From assembly GCA_028820505.1 (NCBI GenBank), contig JAPPIT010000102.1, forward strand, positions 23,829 to 87,828: a DNA stretch of 64,000 bases, in the 5' to 3' direction. Within the stretch, counting starts at the first letter, position 1, and every line of letters begins with the position of its first letter. The notes under the pieces are model-generated. The model was not told where the DNA came from. It saw nothing but the letters and a program-made list of their open reading frames with translations, and made no database searches. Shown in pieces: positions 14,183 to 23,091 of this stretch. A program made the position numbers and the translations under genes. The DNA is from Defluviicoccus sp. (GTDB lineage: Bacteria; Pseudomonadota; Alphaproteobacteria; MPNO01).

Positions 14183-15364
14183 ATGCGCGCGATGAAGGTG
14201 TTCCTCTTTCATTTGATGCCCTACGCCTATCTCGACCTCGACTACGACAAGAAGTACCGGTCGGCCTGGGTGGTTCTGCCCAACAGCTATTTCGACCCCA
14301 AGAAGGGGCACGAGCTTTACAACCGCTACCTCGACGAGCTCGAATACGGCGAGGAGCTCGGCTTCGACGGGCTCTGCGTCAACGAGCACCACCAGAACGC
14401 CTACGGCATCATGCCGTCCCCGATCGTCACCGCGGCGGCCCTGGCGCGGCGCACCGAGCGGGTGAAGATCGCCATCGTGGGCTCGGCCTTCGGCATCCGC
14501 GAGCACCCGCTGACGCTGGCCGAAGAGCACGCGATGATCGACTGCATCTCGGGCGGGCGGCTGATCAGCGGCATGGTGCGCGGCATCGGCTGCGAGTACT
14601 ACTCGATGGGCGCCAACCCCGCCTTCTCGCACGACCGCTTCCACGAGGCGCACGACCTCGTCATCCGCGCCTGGACCGAGGAAGGGCCGTTCTCCTTCGA
14701 GGGCGAGCACTACCATTTCGAGTACGTCAATCTGTGGCCGCGCCCCTACCAGGACCCGCATCCGCCGATCTGGTGCCCGTCGCAGGGTTCGACCGAGACC
14801 ATCGAGTGGACCGCGCATCCGGACCGCAAATACACCTATCTGCAGACCTACAGCCCGTTCCGCGCGGTGAAGCGGTTCATGGACGCCTATCGCGACAAGG
14901 CGCGGGACTACGGCTACGAGGCGAAACCCGACCAGCTCGGCTGGCTGGTGCCGATCTACGTCGCCGACACCGACGAGCGGGCGCGCGACGAGGCGAGGCC
15001 GCATATCGAGGCCTTCGCCAACAAGTTCCTGCGCAACCCGCCGGAGATGCTGCTGCCGCCGGGCTACACCTCGATCGCCTCGCTCAAGAACGTGCGCAAG
15101 CACAAGTCGAGCCTGAGCAAGAGCCAGACGGTGGAGTCGCTGATCGAGGACGAGGTGGTGGTGATCGGCAGCCCCGATACGGTGCGCGAGAAGCTGCTCG
15201 ACTGCCAGCGCCGGGTGGCGCTCGGCAACGTGCTGGCGCTCTGCCAGTTCGGCACCCTGCCGGCCGACCTCACCCGGAAGAACATGGATATGTTCGCCGC
15301 CGAGGTGATGCCGACGCTGCAGGCATCCCATATCGAGCAGCCGGAGCTCGTCGCGGCCGAATAG
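14183..15364 (+). CDS. LLM-class flavin-dependent oxidoreductase (bacterial luciferase-like)
   Basis: A 393-residue luciferase-like monooxygenase. The TIM-barrel signatures are FDGLCVNEHHQNAYGIMPSP near residues 60-80, RVKIAIVGSAF, and GRLISGMVRGIGCEYYSMGANP, the substrate/flavin-binding strand region of this class. Such enzymes use reduced FMN or F420 supplied by a separate reductase. The start could be 14183 or 14192 (MKVFLFHLMPYAY); 14183 has an AGGACAGG just upstream. It is followed after 28 nt by a molybdenum hydroxylase gene on the same strand. The substrate is unknown. Confidence 0.88.
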   Translation: MRAMKVFLFHLMPYAYLDLDYDKKYRSAWVVLPNSYFDPKKGHELYNRYLDELEYGEELGFDGLCVNEHHQNAYGIMPSPIVTAAALARRTERVKIAIVGSAFGIREHPLTLAEEHAMIDCISGGRLISGMVRGIGCEYYSMGANPAFSHDRFHEAHDLVIRAWTEEGPFSFEGEHYHFEYVNLWPRPYQDPHPPIWCPSQGSTETIEWTAHPDRKYTYLQTYSPFRAVKRFMDAYRDKARDYGYEAKPDQLGWLVPIYVADTDERARDEARPHIEAFANKFLRNPPEMLLPPGYTSIASLKNVRKHKSSLSKSQTVESLIEDEVVVIGSPDTVREKLLDCQRRVALGNVLALCQFGTLPADLTRKNMDMFAAEVMPTLQASHIEQPELVAAE

Positions 15365-15392
15365 CGCAGTCCCCGGGCGGCGCCGGTCCGCG

Positions 15393-17726
15393 ATGACGAA
15401 GAACGGGATCGGCGCCCCGGTCCTCCGGGAGAACGACCGGCGGCTGCTCACCGGCGGCGGGCGCTATCTCGACGACATCGCCTTCGAAGGCCAGGCGCAC
15501 GGGTTCGTACTGCGCTCGCCGCATGCGCACGCGCGGATCGCCGGCATCGACACGTCGGAGGCCGCGCGGATGCCGGGCGTGCTCGCCGTCCTCGACGGCA
15601 GGGACTGGGAGGCCGACGGCCACGGCTCCTTCCCCTGCGAGGACAAGGCCGCCCGGCCGGACGGCACGTCGATGATCGACCCGCCAAGGCCCGCTCTGGT
15701 GCGGGACCGCGTGCGGTTCGTCGGCGATCCGGTCGCCTTTGTCGTGGCGGAGACCGAGGCTTGCGCCATGGACGCGGCCGAGCGCATCGCGGTCGACTAC
15801 GAGCCCTTGCCCGCGGTCTCCGCGATCGAAGCGGCGCTGGCCGACGGCGCGACGGCGGTCTGGCCCTTCTGCCCGGACAATGTCGCCTTCGCGCACGAAG
15901 AGGGCGACGCCGGGGCGGTCGCCGCGGCGTTCGAGAGAGCCGCGCATATCGTCCGCCGGCGCTTCGCGATCAACCGGATTACCGGAGCGATGATGGAGCC
16001 GCGCGGCTGCGCCGGTTTCTTCGACCCGCGGGACGGCCGCTACACCCTGCATTCCGGAGTCCAGAACGCGCATACCCTGCGCCGCCAACTCGCGCTGACG
16101 GTGTTCGGCGTGCCGGAAAACCGTGTCCGGGTGGTGTGCGACGATATCGGCGGCAGCTTCGGGACGCGCGGAGCGAACTATCCCGAGCTGATCCTCGTCC
16201 TTTGGGCGGCGCGCAGGACCGGGCGAGCGGTCAAATGGGTAGCGAGCCGGGGAGAGGGGCTGGCGACCGACGACCATGCGCGCGAATGCCTGATCGAGGC
16301 CGCGCTGGCGCTCGACGCGGACGGGCGGTTTCTCGCCTTCCGGATCTCGAACCGCGCCAATCTCGGCGCCTATCTGTCGACCCGGGGTCCGCGCCCGCCG
16401 GTCGGCAATCTCGGGACCCTGGCCGGCGTCTACCGGACGCCGGCCGTCCATGTCGCGGTGCGGGGGGTGCATACCCACACCGTTTCGACCTCGCCCTATC
16501 GCGGCTCGGGTGCGCCCGAGGCCGCCTTCGCGCTCGAACGGCTGGTCGATATCGCCGCCCGCCGGCTCGGCATGGACCCGGCTGAAATCAGGCGCATCAA
16601 CACCGTCACGCCCGAACGGATGCCGTGGACCAACGCGCTCGGCTACACCTATGACTGCGGCGACTTTCCCGCCAACCTCGACCGCGCGCTGCGAGAGGCG
16701 GACTGCGCGGGGTTCCCGGCGCGCCGCCGCGAGTCGGAGGCGCGCGGCAGGCTGCGCGGGCTGGGCTTCGCCAATACCGTCAAGAAGACCTCGACCCCCA
16801 TCGTCGAGACGGCGGAGATCCGGGTGGACCCCTCGGGCGGGCTGACGCTGATGACCGGCACGGTCGATCACGGCCAGGGCCACGCCACGATCTTCCGGCA
16901 GATCCTGTGCGAAAGCCTCGGCGTCGGTCTCGACGACATCCGCTTCGTGCAGGGCGACACCGACCTCGTGGTCTACGGTCGGGGGACGTTCAACTCCCGC
17001 TCCACCGCGATTGCCGGGTCGGCAATCCGGATCGCGACCGACAAGATCGTCGACAAAGGAAAACGGATCGCCGCCCACCTGCTGGAAGCCGCCGAACCGG
17101 ACATTGCGTTTGCCGACGCGCGTTTCGCGGTCGCCGGAACCGACCGGTCGGTCTCGCTCGCCGAGGTCGCGGCTGCCGCGGTGGAACCCGCCAGCCTGCC
17201 GCCCGGTCTGGAACCCGGCCTCGGTGCGCAGGCCTGGTTCGCGCCGGAATACTGGAACTGGCCGAGCTCGGCGCAGGTCTGCGAGGTGGAGATCGACCCG
17301 GAGACCGGGAGCGTCGAGATCGTCCGCTATACCGGGATCTCGGACGCCGGGCGCGTTATCAATCCGATGCTCTATGCGGGACAGCTGCACGGCGGGATCG
17401 CCCAGGGTATCGGCCAGGCGGTGCTGGAAGAGATCCGGACGGACCCGGAGAGCGGACAACTCCTCACCGGGTCGTTCATGGACTACTGTCTGCCGCGGGC
17501 GGACGATCTGAGCGCCTTCGCGGTGGCGAGCGCCGGCATCCCGACCGCCTCCAACCCGATCGGCGCCAAGGGGGTCGGCGAATCCGGGCCGACCGGCGCG
17601 CTGCCCGCGACGATCAACGCCATCGCCGACGCGCTCGCCCCGTACGGTATCGAGGACATCCCGCTGCCCGCGACGCCGGAGCGCATCTGGCGGGCGATCG
17701 ATGGCGCGGGGGCCGGGCGCACGTGA
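15393..17726 (+). CDS. Molybdenum hydroxylase large subunit, xanthine dehydrogenase/CoxL family
   Basis: A 777-residue molybdopterin cytosine dinucleotide-binding large subunit. The hammerhead domain (LRSPHAHARIAGID) is followed by the first Mo-binding domain (DDIGGSFGTRGANYPE), STSPYRGSGAPEAAFALERLVD, GTVDHGQGHATIFRQI, and the C-terminal AKGVGESGPTGALPATINAIADA with the catalytic Glu. The active-site loop YRGSGAPEA is not the CO dehydrogenase AYRCSFR loop, so CO oxidation is unlikely. No 2Fe-2S or FAD subunit gene is adjacent. The stop overlaps an EamA transporter start (GTGA). It is a close paralogue of the partial gene at 1-526. Confidence 0.92.
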   Translation: MTKNGIGAPVLRENDRRLLTGGGRYLDDIAFEGQAHGFVLRSPHAHARIAGIDTSEAARMPGVLAVLDGRDWEADGHGSFPCEDKAARPDGTSMIDPPRPALVRDRVRFVGDPVAFVVAETEACAMDAAERIAVDYEPLPAVSAIEAALADGATAVWPFCPDNVAFAHEEGDAGAVAAAFERAAHIVRRRFAINRITGAMMEPRGCAGFFDPRDGRYTLHSGVQNAHTLRRQLALTVFGVPENRVRVVCDDIGGSFGTRGANYPELILVLWAARRTGRAVKWVASRGEGLATDDHARECLIEAALALDADGRFLAFRISNRANLGAYLSTRGPRPPVGNLGTLAGVYRTPAVHVAVRGVHTHTVSTSPYRGSGAPEAAFALERLVDIAARRLGMDPAEIRRINTVTPERMPWTNALGYTYDCGDFPANLDRALREADCAGFPARRRESEARGRLRGLGFANTVKKTSTPIVETAEIRVDPSGGLTLMTGTVDHGQGHATIFRQILCESLGVGLDDIRFVQGDTDLVVYGRGTFNSRSTAIAGSAIRIATDKIVDKGKRIAAHLLEAAEPDIAFADARFAVAGTDRSVSLAEVAAAAVEPASLPPGLEPGLGAQAWFAPEYWNWPSSAQVCEVEIDPETGSVEIVRYTGISDAGRVINPMLYAGQLHGGIAQGIGQAVLEEIRTDPESGQLLTGSFMDYCLPRADDLSAFAVASAGIPTASNPIGAKGVGESGPTGALPATINAIADALAPYGIEDIPLPATPERIWRAIDGAGAGRT

Positions 17727-18601
17727 ACCCGGGCGGACGGCACAACCCGGTCGCGGGCGTCCTCTGGATGTTCGGCGCGGCGGTCGCGTTCTCAGTGACC
17801 CTCGCGCTGGTTCGCCATTTGTCGGCGACCTATTCGACATTCGAGATCGTCATCTTCCGGCTGGTCTTCGGGATCGCGGTGCTGCTGCCCTGGCTGTTCC
17901 GGGTCGGCCGGGCGGGGCTGAGGACGGACAATTTCCGGCTCTACGCGGTGCGTGCCGTTTTCGCCTATTCCGCGATGTTCTGCGGCTATTACTCGGTGCG
18001 GCTGATCACCATCGCGGACTCGGTCGCGCTCCAGTTCACGCTGCCGATCTTCACCCTGATCTTCGCGGTGATCCTGCTCAAGGAGCGCGCCTACGCGCAT
18101 CGCTGGATCGCGACGGTGCTGGGTTTCGTCGGCGTGCTGATCATCGTCCGCCCGGGCTTCGCCGAAGTGAACATAGGCGTTGCCATCGCGCTCGGCGCGG
18201 CGCTCCTGTTCGGCGTGGTGGACGTCTCGACCCGGTTTCTCGCGCGAGACGACGGCATCCGGACGATCCTGTTCTACGGGTTCGTATTGCAGCTTCCGAT
18301 CGCCGTAATTCCGGCGGCGGCGACATGGGTAACGCCGACGCTCGACGACATCCCGTGGATCCTTGCGTTCGCCACGGGGGCGCTCAGCGCGCAGATCTGC
18401 ATCACCAGGTCGCTCGCCGCCGCCGAGGCGAGCCTGGTCTCGCCGGTGCTCTATCTGAGGCTGCCGATCGTGGCGCTGATCGGCTTCGCGTTCTTCGACG
18501 AGCTGCCGAGCCTCTGGACCTGGGTCGGGGCGGCGCTGCTGTTCGGCTGCACCTATTACTGCACGTGGCGCGACACGAAGATCGCGGGCGGTTCAGCCTG
18601 A
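17723..18601 (+). CDS. DMT superfamily transporter (EamA family)
   Basis: A 292-residue membrane protein with about ten hydrophobic helices in two EamA repeats (about 10-135 and 150-285). Typical pieces are YSTFEIVIFRLVFGIAVLLP, ADSVALQFTLPIFTLIFAVILLKE at the end of the first repeat, and EASLVSPVLYLRLPIVALIGFAFFDE in the second. The GTG start overlaps the molybdenum hydroxylase stop by 4 nt, so it may export a product or analogue linked to that enzyme. The 3' end overlaps the convergent J-domain gene by 9 nt. Confidence 0.9.
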   Translation: MNPGGRHNPVAGVLWMFGAAVAFSVTLALVRHLSATYSTFEIVIFRLVFGIAVLLPWLFRVGRAGLRTDNFRLYAVRAVFAYSAMFCGYYSVRLITIADSVALQFTLPIFTLIFAVILLKERAYAHRWIATVLGFVGVLIIVRPGFAEVNIGVAIALGAALLFGVVDVSTRFLARDDGIRTILFYGFVLQLPIAVIPAAATWVTPTLDDIPWILAFATGALSAQICITRSLAAAEASLVSPVLYLRLPIVALIGFAFFDELPSLWTWVGAALLFGCTYYCTWRDTKIAGGSA

Positions 18602-19198
18602 GCGGTCCCCGTCCAGCATCGGGGCGGGCAGGATCTCGACGATCACGTTGAGGTCGCCCGGCGGCGCCCCGCCAATCCCGGGCAGGCCGAGCCCCTCGAA
18701 GGTGAGCGTGCGCCCGCTCTCGGTGCCAGGGGCCACGATCACCTCGACCCGGGCGCCGGTGACCAGCTCGACCACCTTGCGGGTCCCCTCCTCCGCCTCC
18801 TTGACGGTGATGCCGACGGTCTCGGCGAGGTCCTCGCCGGGCAAGGCGAGCGAGGTGCTGGCGGCGCCGAACACCCGGCCGCGCCGGTTGCCCGCGATGT
18901 CGCCGAACAGGTCGATGGGCCGTTCGCCGATCCCGTCGTCGAAATCGAACGCCTCGCCCTCGGGCCCGAACCCGTCGGCGTATCCGCGCCGCCAGCCGCC
19001 GGAATCGTAATCCACCCGGCGGTCGGGATCGCTCAACAGGTCGTAGGCTTCGGTCGCCTCGCGGAACCGGTTGGCGGCCACCGTGTCGTCCGGGTTGGCG
19101 TCGGGATGGAGTTCCTTGGCGAGCGCCCGATAGGCCCGCTTGACCTCGTCCAGAGTCGCGCCCGGTTCGATGCCGAGGATGTCGTAGGGGTCCTTCAT
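18593..19198 (-). CDS. Short J-domain (DnaJ/CbpA-like) co-chaperone
   Basis: A 201-residue protein. The N-terminal J domain (about 1-68) carries the HPD motif in AKELHPDANP and begins DPYDILGIEPGATLDEVKRAYRAL. After a Gly-rich linker comes a single DnaJ C-terminal substrate-binding subdomain (ITVKEAEEGTRKVVEL, VEVIVAPGTESGRTLTFEGLGLPG, PPGDLNVIVEI). The zinc-finger and second C-terminal subdomain of full DnaJ (about 375 residues) or CbpA (about 300) are missing. It could stimulate DnaK ATPase with a narrow client range. Confidence 0.88.
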   Translation of the reverse strand: MKDPYDILGIEPGATLDEVKRAYRALAKELHPDANPDDTVAANRFREATEAYDLLSDPDRRVDYDSGGWRRGYADGFGPEGEAFDFDDGIGERPIDLFGDIAGNRRGRVFGAASTSLALPGEDLAETVGITVKEAEEGTRKVVELVTGARVEVIVAPGTESGRTLTFEGLGLPGIGGAPPGDLNVIVEILPAPMLDGDRSG

Positions 19199-19275
19199 GA
19201 CGCCAGAATACCACGCGTTACCGTGCCGGCGGATTGTGGCTGGATGACGGGAACAATACCCGCTATAGTTGTAAC

Positions 19276-19482
19276 ATGAGCGCCGAGATCATCACCATGC
19301 TGGGCGGATTCGCGACGCTGCTCGCCTCCGGCGGGACGTTCGCCATGTTCATGTTCCGCCTGTTTCTCAGGCTGGAAAGCAGGGTGGACCGGCTGGAAGG
19401 CAAGGTCGACGATCTGGCTCGCGAGGTCTCGGAGATGCGCGGGGAGTTCCGCGGACGCTTCGCCGCGCAGCCAGCGGAGTGA
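19276..19482 (+). CDS. Small membrane protein with C-terminal coiled coil
   Basis: A 68-residue ORF starting at MSAEIITMLGG; the upstream codons in the track are unlikely because homology-like content begins here. A single hydrophobic segment (about 5-30, LGGFATLLASGGTFAMFMFRLFL) is followed by an amphipathic heptad stretch (RLESRVDRLEGKVDDLAREVSEM) that should form a coiled coil. The family is not recognised; similar small 'membrane anchor plus coiled coil' ORFs occur widely. An inverted-repeat element follows 48 nt downstream. Confidence 0.55.
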   Translation: MSAEIITMLGGFATLLASGGTFAMFMFRLFLRLESRVDRLEGKVDDLAREVSEMRGEFRGRFAAQPAE

Positions 19483-19530
19483 GCATCGAGACGAACCCGT
19501 CTCCCGCCCTGCCCCCGAAACCGTCTACCC

Positions 19531-19626
19531 CGTCATTTCGACCCAAGCGCCGCAGGCGCGGAGCGGAGAAATCTCCATGCCACAGGCTTCAGACTTCTCC
19601 GCTTGCTGCGTTCGGTCGAAATGACG
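19531..19626. repeat. CGTCATTTCGAC inverted-repeat element, copy 1
   Basis: A 96-bp element with complementary ends: CGTCATTTCGAC... and ...GTCGAAATGACG. Internal GCGGAGAAATCT and its mirror AGACTTCTCCGC show that the whole element can fold as one long hairpin. It lies between a small ORF and an amidohydrolase gene, 70 nt upstream of the latter's start. Two more copies occur at 21111 and 61489. Confidence 0.9.
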
Positions 19627-19696
19627 AGAGGGGTGCGGGGACGGTTCCAACGCGGACGGATACCCTATAGGCTCGATCGCGAACAGGGAGGCAGCC

Positions 19697-21097
19697 ATGG
19701 TGCCCGAATCCGTCGACATCCTGATCCGGAACGGCACGATCCTCACCGTCGACGGCGAGCGGCGGATCGTCACCGACGGCGCGGTGGCGGTGCAGGGCGA
19801 CCGCATCGTCGCGGTCGGAAAGACGACCGATCTCGATGCCGCCTATACGGCGGAAAAAACCATCGATGCCTCTCTCAAGCTGGTCATGCCGGGGCTGATC
19901 GACGGCCACGCCCATCTGATCGAGTTGGCGCGCGGGCTGATCCCCGACAATTTGCGGACCAGCGACTGGCTCAAGGACTGGTGCTACCCCTATCTCGACG
20001 CGATCACGGAAGAGGATGAGTACTGGTACGCCAAGTGCCTGATGGCGGAGATGATCAGGACCGGCACCACCTGTTTCGTCGAGCCCGGCTGCAAGTTCCT
20101 CGGAACCACGCTCAAGGCGATCGAGGAAACCGGCATGCGGGCGACCACCGGAAGCTGGGTCTGGGACCATAACGGCCCGGACGGGCAGAAATGCCCCGAC
20201 TACTTCCTGCCGATGACCCTCGACGAGGCGCTCGACATCACCGAATCCAACATCAAGGCGTGGGACCGCTGCGCGGACGGGCGCATCCGCGTGTTCGCGA
20301 CCATCGAGGGCGTCGGCACCTGCTCGGACGAGCTCACGCGGGGCGCGAAGGACATCGCGGAGCGATACGGTACCTTCGCGCTGATGCACAAGGCGAGCTC
20401 GCAGGAGGAGGTGGCGAGCGAGTTGAAGGCCACCGGCCACCGGCCCGTCGAACACATGTACGAGATCGGCGCGCTGGGGCCGAACGTCTATCTCAACCAC
20501 ATGACGGCGGTGGAATCCTTCGAGGTCGACATGTTGGCCGAGACCGACGCCAAGGTCTGCCAGAATCCGCCGGCGGCGCTCAAGCTCGCCAAGGGGACCA
20601 CCCGGATGGGCAAGTTCCTGGAGATGCGCGAGAAGGGCGTGACGGTGGCGCTCGGCTGCGACGGGGTGAACTCGGCCGATCACAAGGACATGTTCCAGGC
20701 GATGTTCCTCGCCGCGACCCTGCCGAAGGACTCGCGCCTCGACCCCGAGGTCATAACCGCGGAAGAGGTGATCGAGATGGCGACGCTCGAGGGCGCGCGG
20801 GCGACCGGGTGGGAGGACGATCTCGGCGCGATCGAGCCGGGCCGCAAGGCCGACCTGATCCTGCTCGACATCGACCGCCCGGAATGGGTGCCGAGCTACA
20901 ACCTGGTCTACAGCCTGGTCTATGCGGCGAGCGGCGACTGCGTGGACACGGTGATGGTGGACGGCAGGATCCTGATGGAGGACCGCGAGCTCGCCACCAT
21001 GGATCTCGACGAGGTCCACGCGCGCTGCCGCGAGCTCGCCCCCCGGCTGATCGAGCGCGCCAACGTCAAGCCGATCTCGCGCTGGCCCGTGGTGTAG
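19697..21097 (+). CDS. Amidohydrolase of the TrzA/AtzB/cytosine deaminase-like family
   Basis: A 466-residue metal-dependent hydrolase of the AtzA/TrzA/SAH-deaminase group. The N-terminal composite beta domain (VDILIRNGTILTVDGE) is followed by the barrel motif GLIDGHAHLIEL. ALMHKASSQEE supplies a barrel His, VYLNHMTAV another, and LGCDGVNSADHKDMFQAM contains the catalytic Asp. EPGRKADLILLDID closes the barrel and returns to the beta domain. The start ATG has GGGAGGCAGCC upstream. Related enzymes deaminate or dechlorinate heterocycles; the exact substrate is unknown. The first metal motif is DGHAH rather than the common NTHTH. Confidence 0.9.
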   Translation: MVPESVDILIRNGTILTVDGERRIVTDGAVAVQGDRIVAVGKTTDLDAAYTAEKTIDASLKLVMPGLIDGHAHLIELARGLIPDNLRTSDWLKDWCYPYLDAITEEDEYWYAKCLMAEMIRTGTTCFVEPGCKFLGTTLKAIEETGMRATTGSWVWDHNGPDGQKCPDYFLPMTLDEALDITESNIKAWDRCADGRIRVFATIEGVGTCSDELTRGAKDIAERYGTFALMHKASSQEEVASELKATGHRPVEHMYEIGALGPNVYLNHMTAVESFEVDMLAETDAKVCQNPPAALKLAKGTTRMGKFLEMREKGVTVALGCDGVNSADHKDMFQAMFLAATLPKDSRLDPEVITAEEVIEMATLEGARATGWEDDLGAIEPGRKADLILLDIDRPEWVPSYNLVYSLVYAASGDCVDTVMVDGRILMEDRELATMDLDEVHARCRELAPRLIERANVKPISRWPVV

Positions 21098-21110
21098 GCC
21101 CGCCCCCACG

Positions 21111-21210
21111 CGTCATTTCGACCGAGCGCAGCGAGCGGAGAAATCTTGCGCTTGCCTGGACGAGATTTCTCCGCTCCACCGGCCTGCGGCCGGCTCCGGT
21201 CGAAATGACG
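21111..21210. repeat. CGTCATTTCGAC inverted-repeat element, copy 2
   Basis: A 100-bp element with the same 12-bp terminal inverted repeat and the internal GCGGAGAAATCTTG / GAGATTTCTCCGC arms. It fills almost the whole gap between two convergent genes (the amidohydrolase ends 14 nt before it and the TPR gene 8 nt after), a position fit for a bidirectional transcription end. Confidence 0.92.
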
Positions 21211-21218
21211 TGGGGCGG

Positions 21219-21698
21219 TTACTTGTCCTTGCCCATCCGCGCCTTGTAGGCGGCGATCGCGTCCTTGAGCTCGGTGTATTCCTCGCAGCCGAACAGGCAG
21301 GCCTTGTCGAGCACGGCGAGGCGCTCCTCGGCCTTGGCGAGGTCGCCGAGCACGAGGTAGAGCTCGCCGAGATATTCGTTCGCCCCACGATGTCTGGGCG
21401 CCAGTCGAAGCGCGATCTTGTAGTGCTTCAGCGCGGCGTCGTAGTTCTTCAGCTTACGATGCGCGTAGCCGAGATAGTTGTGGACGTCCGCGTTGTCGGG
21501 TTCGGCGCTCTCGGCCTTCTTCAGCAACGGAAGGGCTTCGGCGAATTTTTCCGCTTCGATCAGCGCGGCTGCCTCCGTGTAGTCCGGGTTGGCGGGGGCG
21601 CTTTGCGGCGGGTCGCTGGACGGCGCCGCGGCGGCCGTCACGCAGAACAGACACGCCGCCATCGTCGATGCAATGACTCCCAACCCGGTCGGTTTCAT
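21219..21698 (-). CDS. Exported tetratricopeptide-repeat protein
   Basis: A 159-residue protein beginning at ATG 21698 with GGGGAGG upstream. Residues 1-25 (MKPTGLGVIASTMAACLFCVTAAAA) form a signal peptide, possibly with a lipobox-like Cys. About three TPR units follow: AAALIEAEKFAEALPLLKKAESAEPDNADVHNYLGYAHRKLKNYDAALKHY and the next repeat through APRHRGANEYLGELYLVLGDL. It is probably a periplasmic protein-interaction factor. The C-terminal CLFGCEEYTELKDAI with a Cys pair is common in this subgroup of small TPR proteins. The track start at 21887 is too far upstream. Confidence 0.85.
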   Translation of the reverse strand: MKPTGLGVIASTMAACLFCVTAAAAPSSDPPQSAPANPDYTEAAALIEAEKFAEALPLLKKAESAEPDNADVHNYLGYAHRKLKNYDAALKHYKIALRLAPRHRGANEYLGELYLVLGDLAKAEERLAVLDKACLFGCEEYTELKDAIAAYKARMGKDK

Positions 21699-21807
21699 CT
21701 CTCGCCTCCCCTCGCGGAAACGCATCGATGATGCGCTCCGCGCGCATTGCGTGTCACGCGGAATCGGGTCACCATCCGGCCGTCGCCTCTCCAGCGGAGG
21801 ATCGAAG

Positions 21808-23091
21808 ATGACCGCCCCCCGCCGCACCGGGCTCGACATAAGGTGGGCTTCCGAGGACAGCACGCGCGTGCCGTTCGAGGTGTTCAACGACCGCGCGCTC
21901 TACGACATCGAGCTCGACCGGGTCTTCGCCGGCGGGCACTGGCAATATCTCGCCCTGGAACAGGAGATTCCGAACGAGGGCGACTATACGACGACCTATT
22001 TCGGCGAACGCCGGGTCGTCGCGGTGCGCGGCAGGGACGGCGCGATCCATGCTTTCGAGAACCGCTGCGCCCATCGCGGCGCGCAGGTGGTCACCCGGCT
22101 GCGCGGCAACGCCAAGCAGTTCAACTGCCCCTACCACATGTGGTGCTACGACCATGCCGGCAACCTGCTCGCGGTGCCGCAGCAGAAGGGGGTCAAGGGC
22201 AAGGGCGGCATGCCCGACGACTTCGAGGTCGCCGGGCGCGGCATGCGGAAGCTCCGGACCGCGTCTTTTCGCGGGCTGGTCTTCGGCTGCTTCGACCGCG
22301 ACGTCCCGCCGCTCGAGGACTATCTCGGTCCGGTCGCGATGCGCCACATCGAGCGCATCACCAGCCGGCCGATCCGCATCCTCGGCTATTTCCGCCAGGT
22401 GGTCGAGGCGAACTGGAAGCTCTATGCCGAGAACGTGCGCGATCCCTATCACGCGCCGCTCCTGCATCTGTTCCATGTCAGCTTCGGCATTCAGACGCCT
22501 GCGATGACCGGCGGGACCTATCTCGACGCCGACGGCAAGAACAACTGCATCCTGGTCGAGACCGATCCCGACGACGCCAGGGACCACGCGCTGCTGGTCG
22601 AGCAGTACAAGACCAACGAGAAATACCGCCCGGACTACGCGCTCAAGGACCCGCGCATCATCGGCACCGAGAGATCCCTAGGCGACAACACGTCGACGGT
22701 GATCCTCTCGATCTTCCCCTCGCTGGTCGTCGCCCAGGTCGACAACGCCTTCCAGATCCGCCACGTGCGCCCCAAGGGGCCGGAGAAGTTCGAGATCTAC
22801 TGGACCTATTTCGGCTACGAGGGCGGCAGCGAGAGCGAGTACGAGGACAAGCTCAGGCTCGCCAACATGATCGGCCCGGCGGGCTATATCTCGATGGAGG
22901 ACGGCGAGGCCGCGCGGCTGGTGCAGCAGGGCACGCGGACGCAGACCGGCGAGCACTCGTTTATCGAGATGGGCGGGCGCGGCGCGGTGGGCGACCGGGA
23001 CACGCTCGCCCAGGAGGTCGCGCTGCGCGGCTTCTGGCAGTACTACCGCAAGGTGATGGGCTTCGACGGAGCAGCCGCCAATGGCGGATAA
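21808..23091 (+). CDS. Aromatic ring-hydroxylating oxygenase, alpha (Rieske) subunit
   Basis: A 427-residue Rieske non-haem iron oxygenase alpha subunit. The [2Fe-2S] motif is C87-A-H89 in CAHRG and C107-x2-H110 in CPYHMW. The mononuclear Fe site is ENVRDPYHAPLLH (D212, H215 and H220). ATG at 21808 has GCGGAGG upstream; the track start at 21589 is inside the adjacent minus gene. The beta subunit gene overlaps the 3' end by 11 nt. No ferredoxin or reductase is nearby, so electron transfer must come from elsewhere. It probably dihydroxylates or demethylates an aromatic carboxylate. Confidence 0.94.
   Translation: MTAPRRTGLDIRWASEDSTRVPFEVFNDRALYDIELDRVFAGGHWQYLALEQEIPNEGDYTTTYFGERRVVAVRGRDGAIHAFENRCAHRGAQVVTRLRGNAKQFNCPYHMWCYDHAGNLLAVPQQKGVKGKGGMPDDFEVAGRGMRKLRTASFRGLVFGCFDRDVPPLEDYLGPVAMRHIERITSRPIRILGYFRQVVEANWKLYAENVRDPYHAPLLHLFHVSFGIQTPAMTGGTYLDADGKNNCILVETDPDDARDHALLVEQYKTNEKYRPDYALKDPRIIGTERSLGDNTSTVILSIFPSLVVAQVDNAFQIRHVRPKGPEKFEIYWTYFGYEGGSESEYEDKLRLANMIGPAGYISMEDGEAARLVQQGTRTQTGEHSFIEMGGRGAVGDRDTLAQEVALRGFWQYYRKVMGFDGAAANGG

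Noticed and set aside
15393-17726. Aerobic CO dehydrogenase CoxL
   Set aside because: The active-site loop AYRCSFR with the Cys that binds Cu is absent (YRGSGAPEA instead), and coxM/coxS neighbours are missing.
15270-17840. 856-residue minus-strand ORF
   Set aside because: Antisense to the molybdenum hydroxylase large subunit; Arg/Asp/Gly-rich without recognisable motifs.
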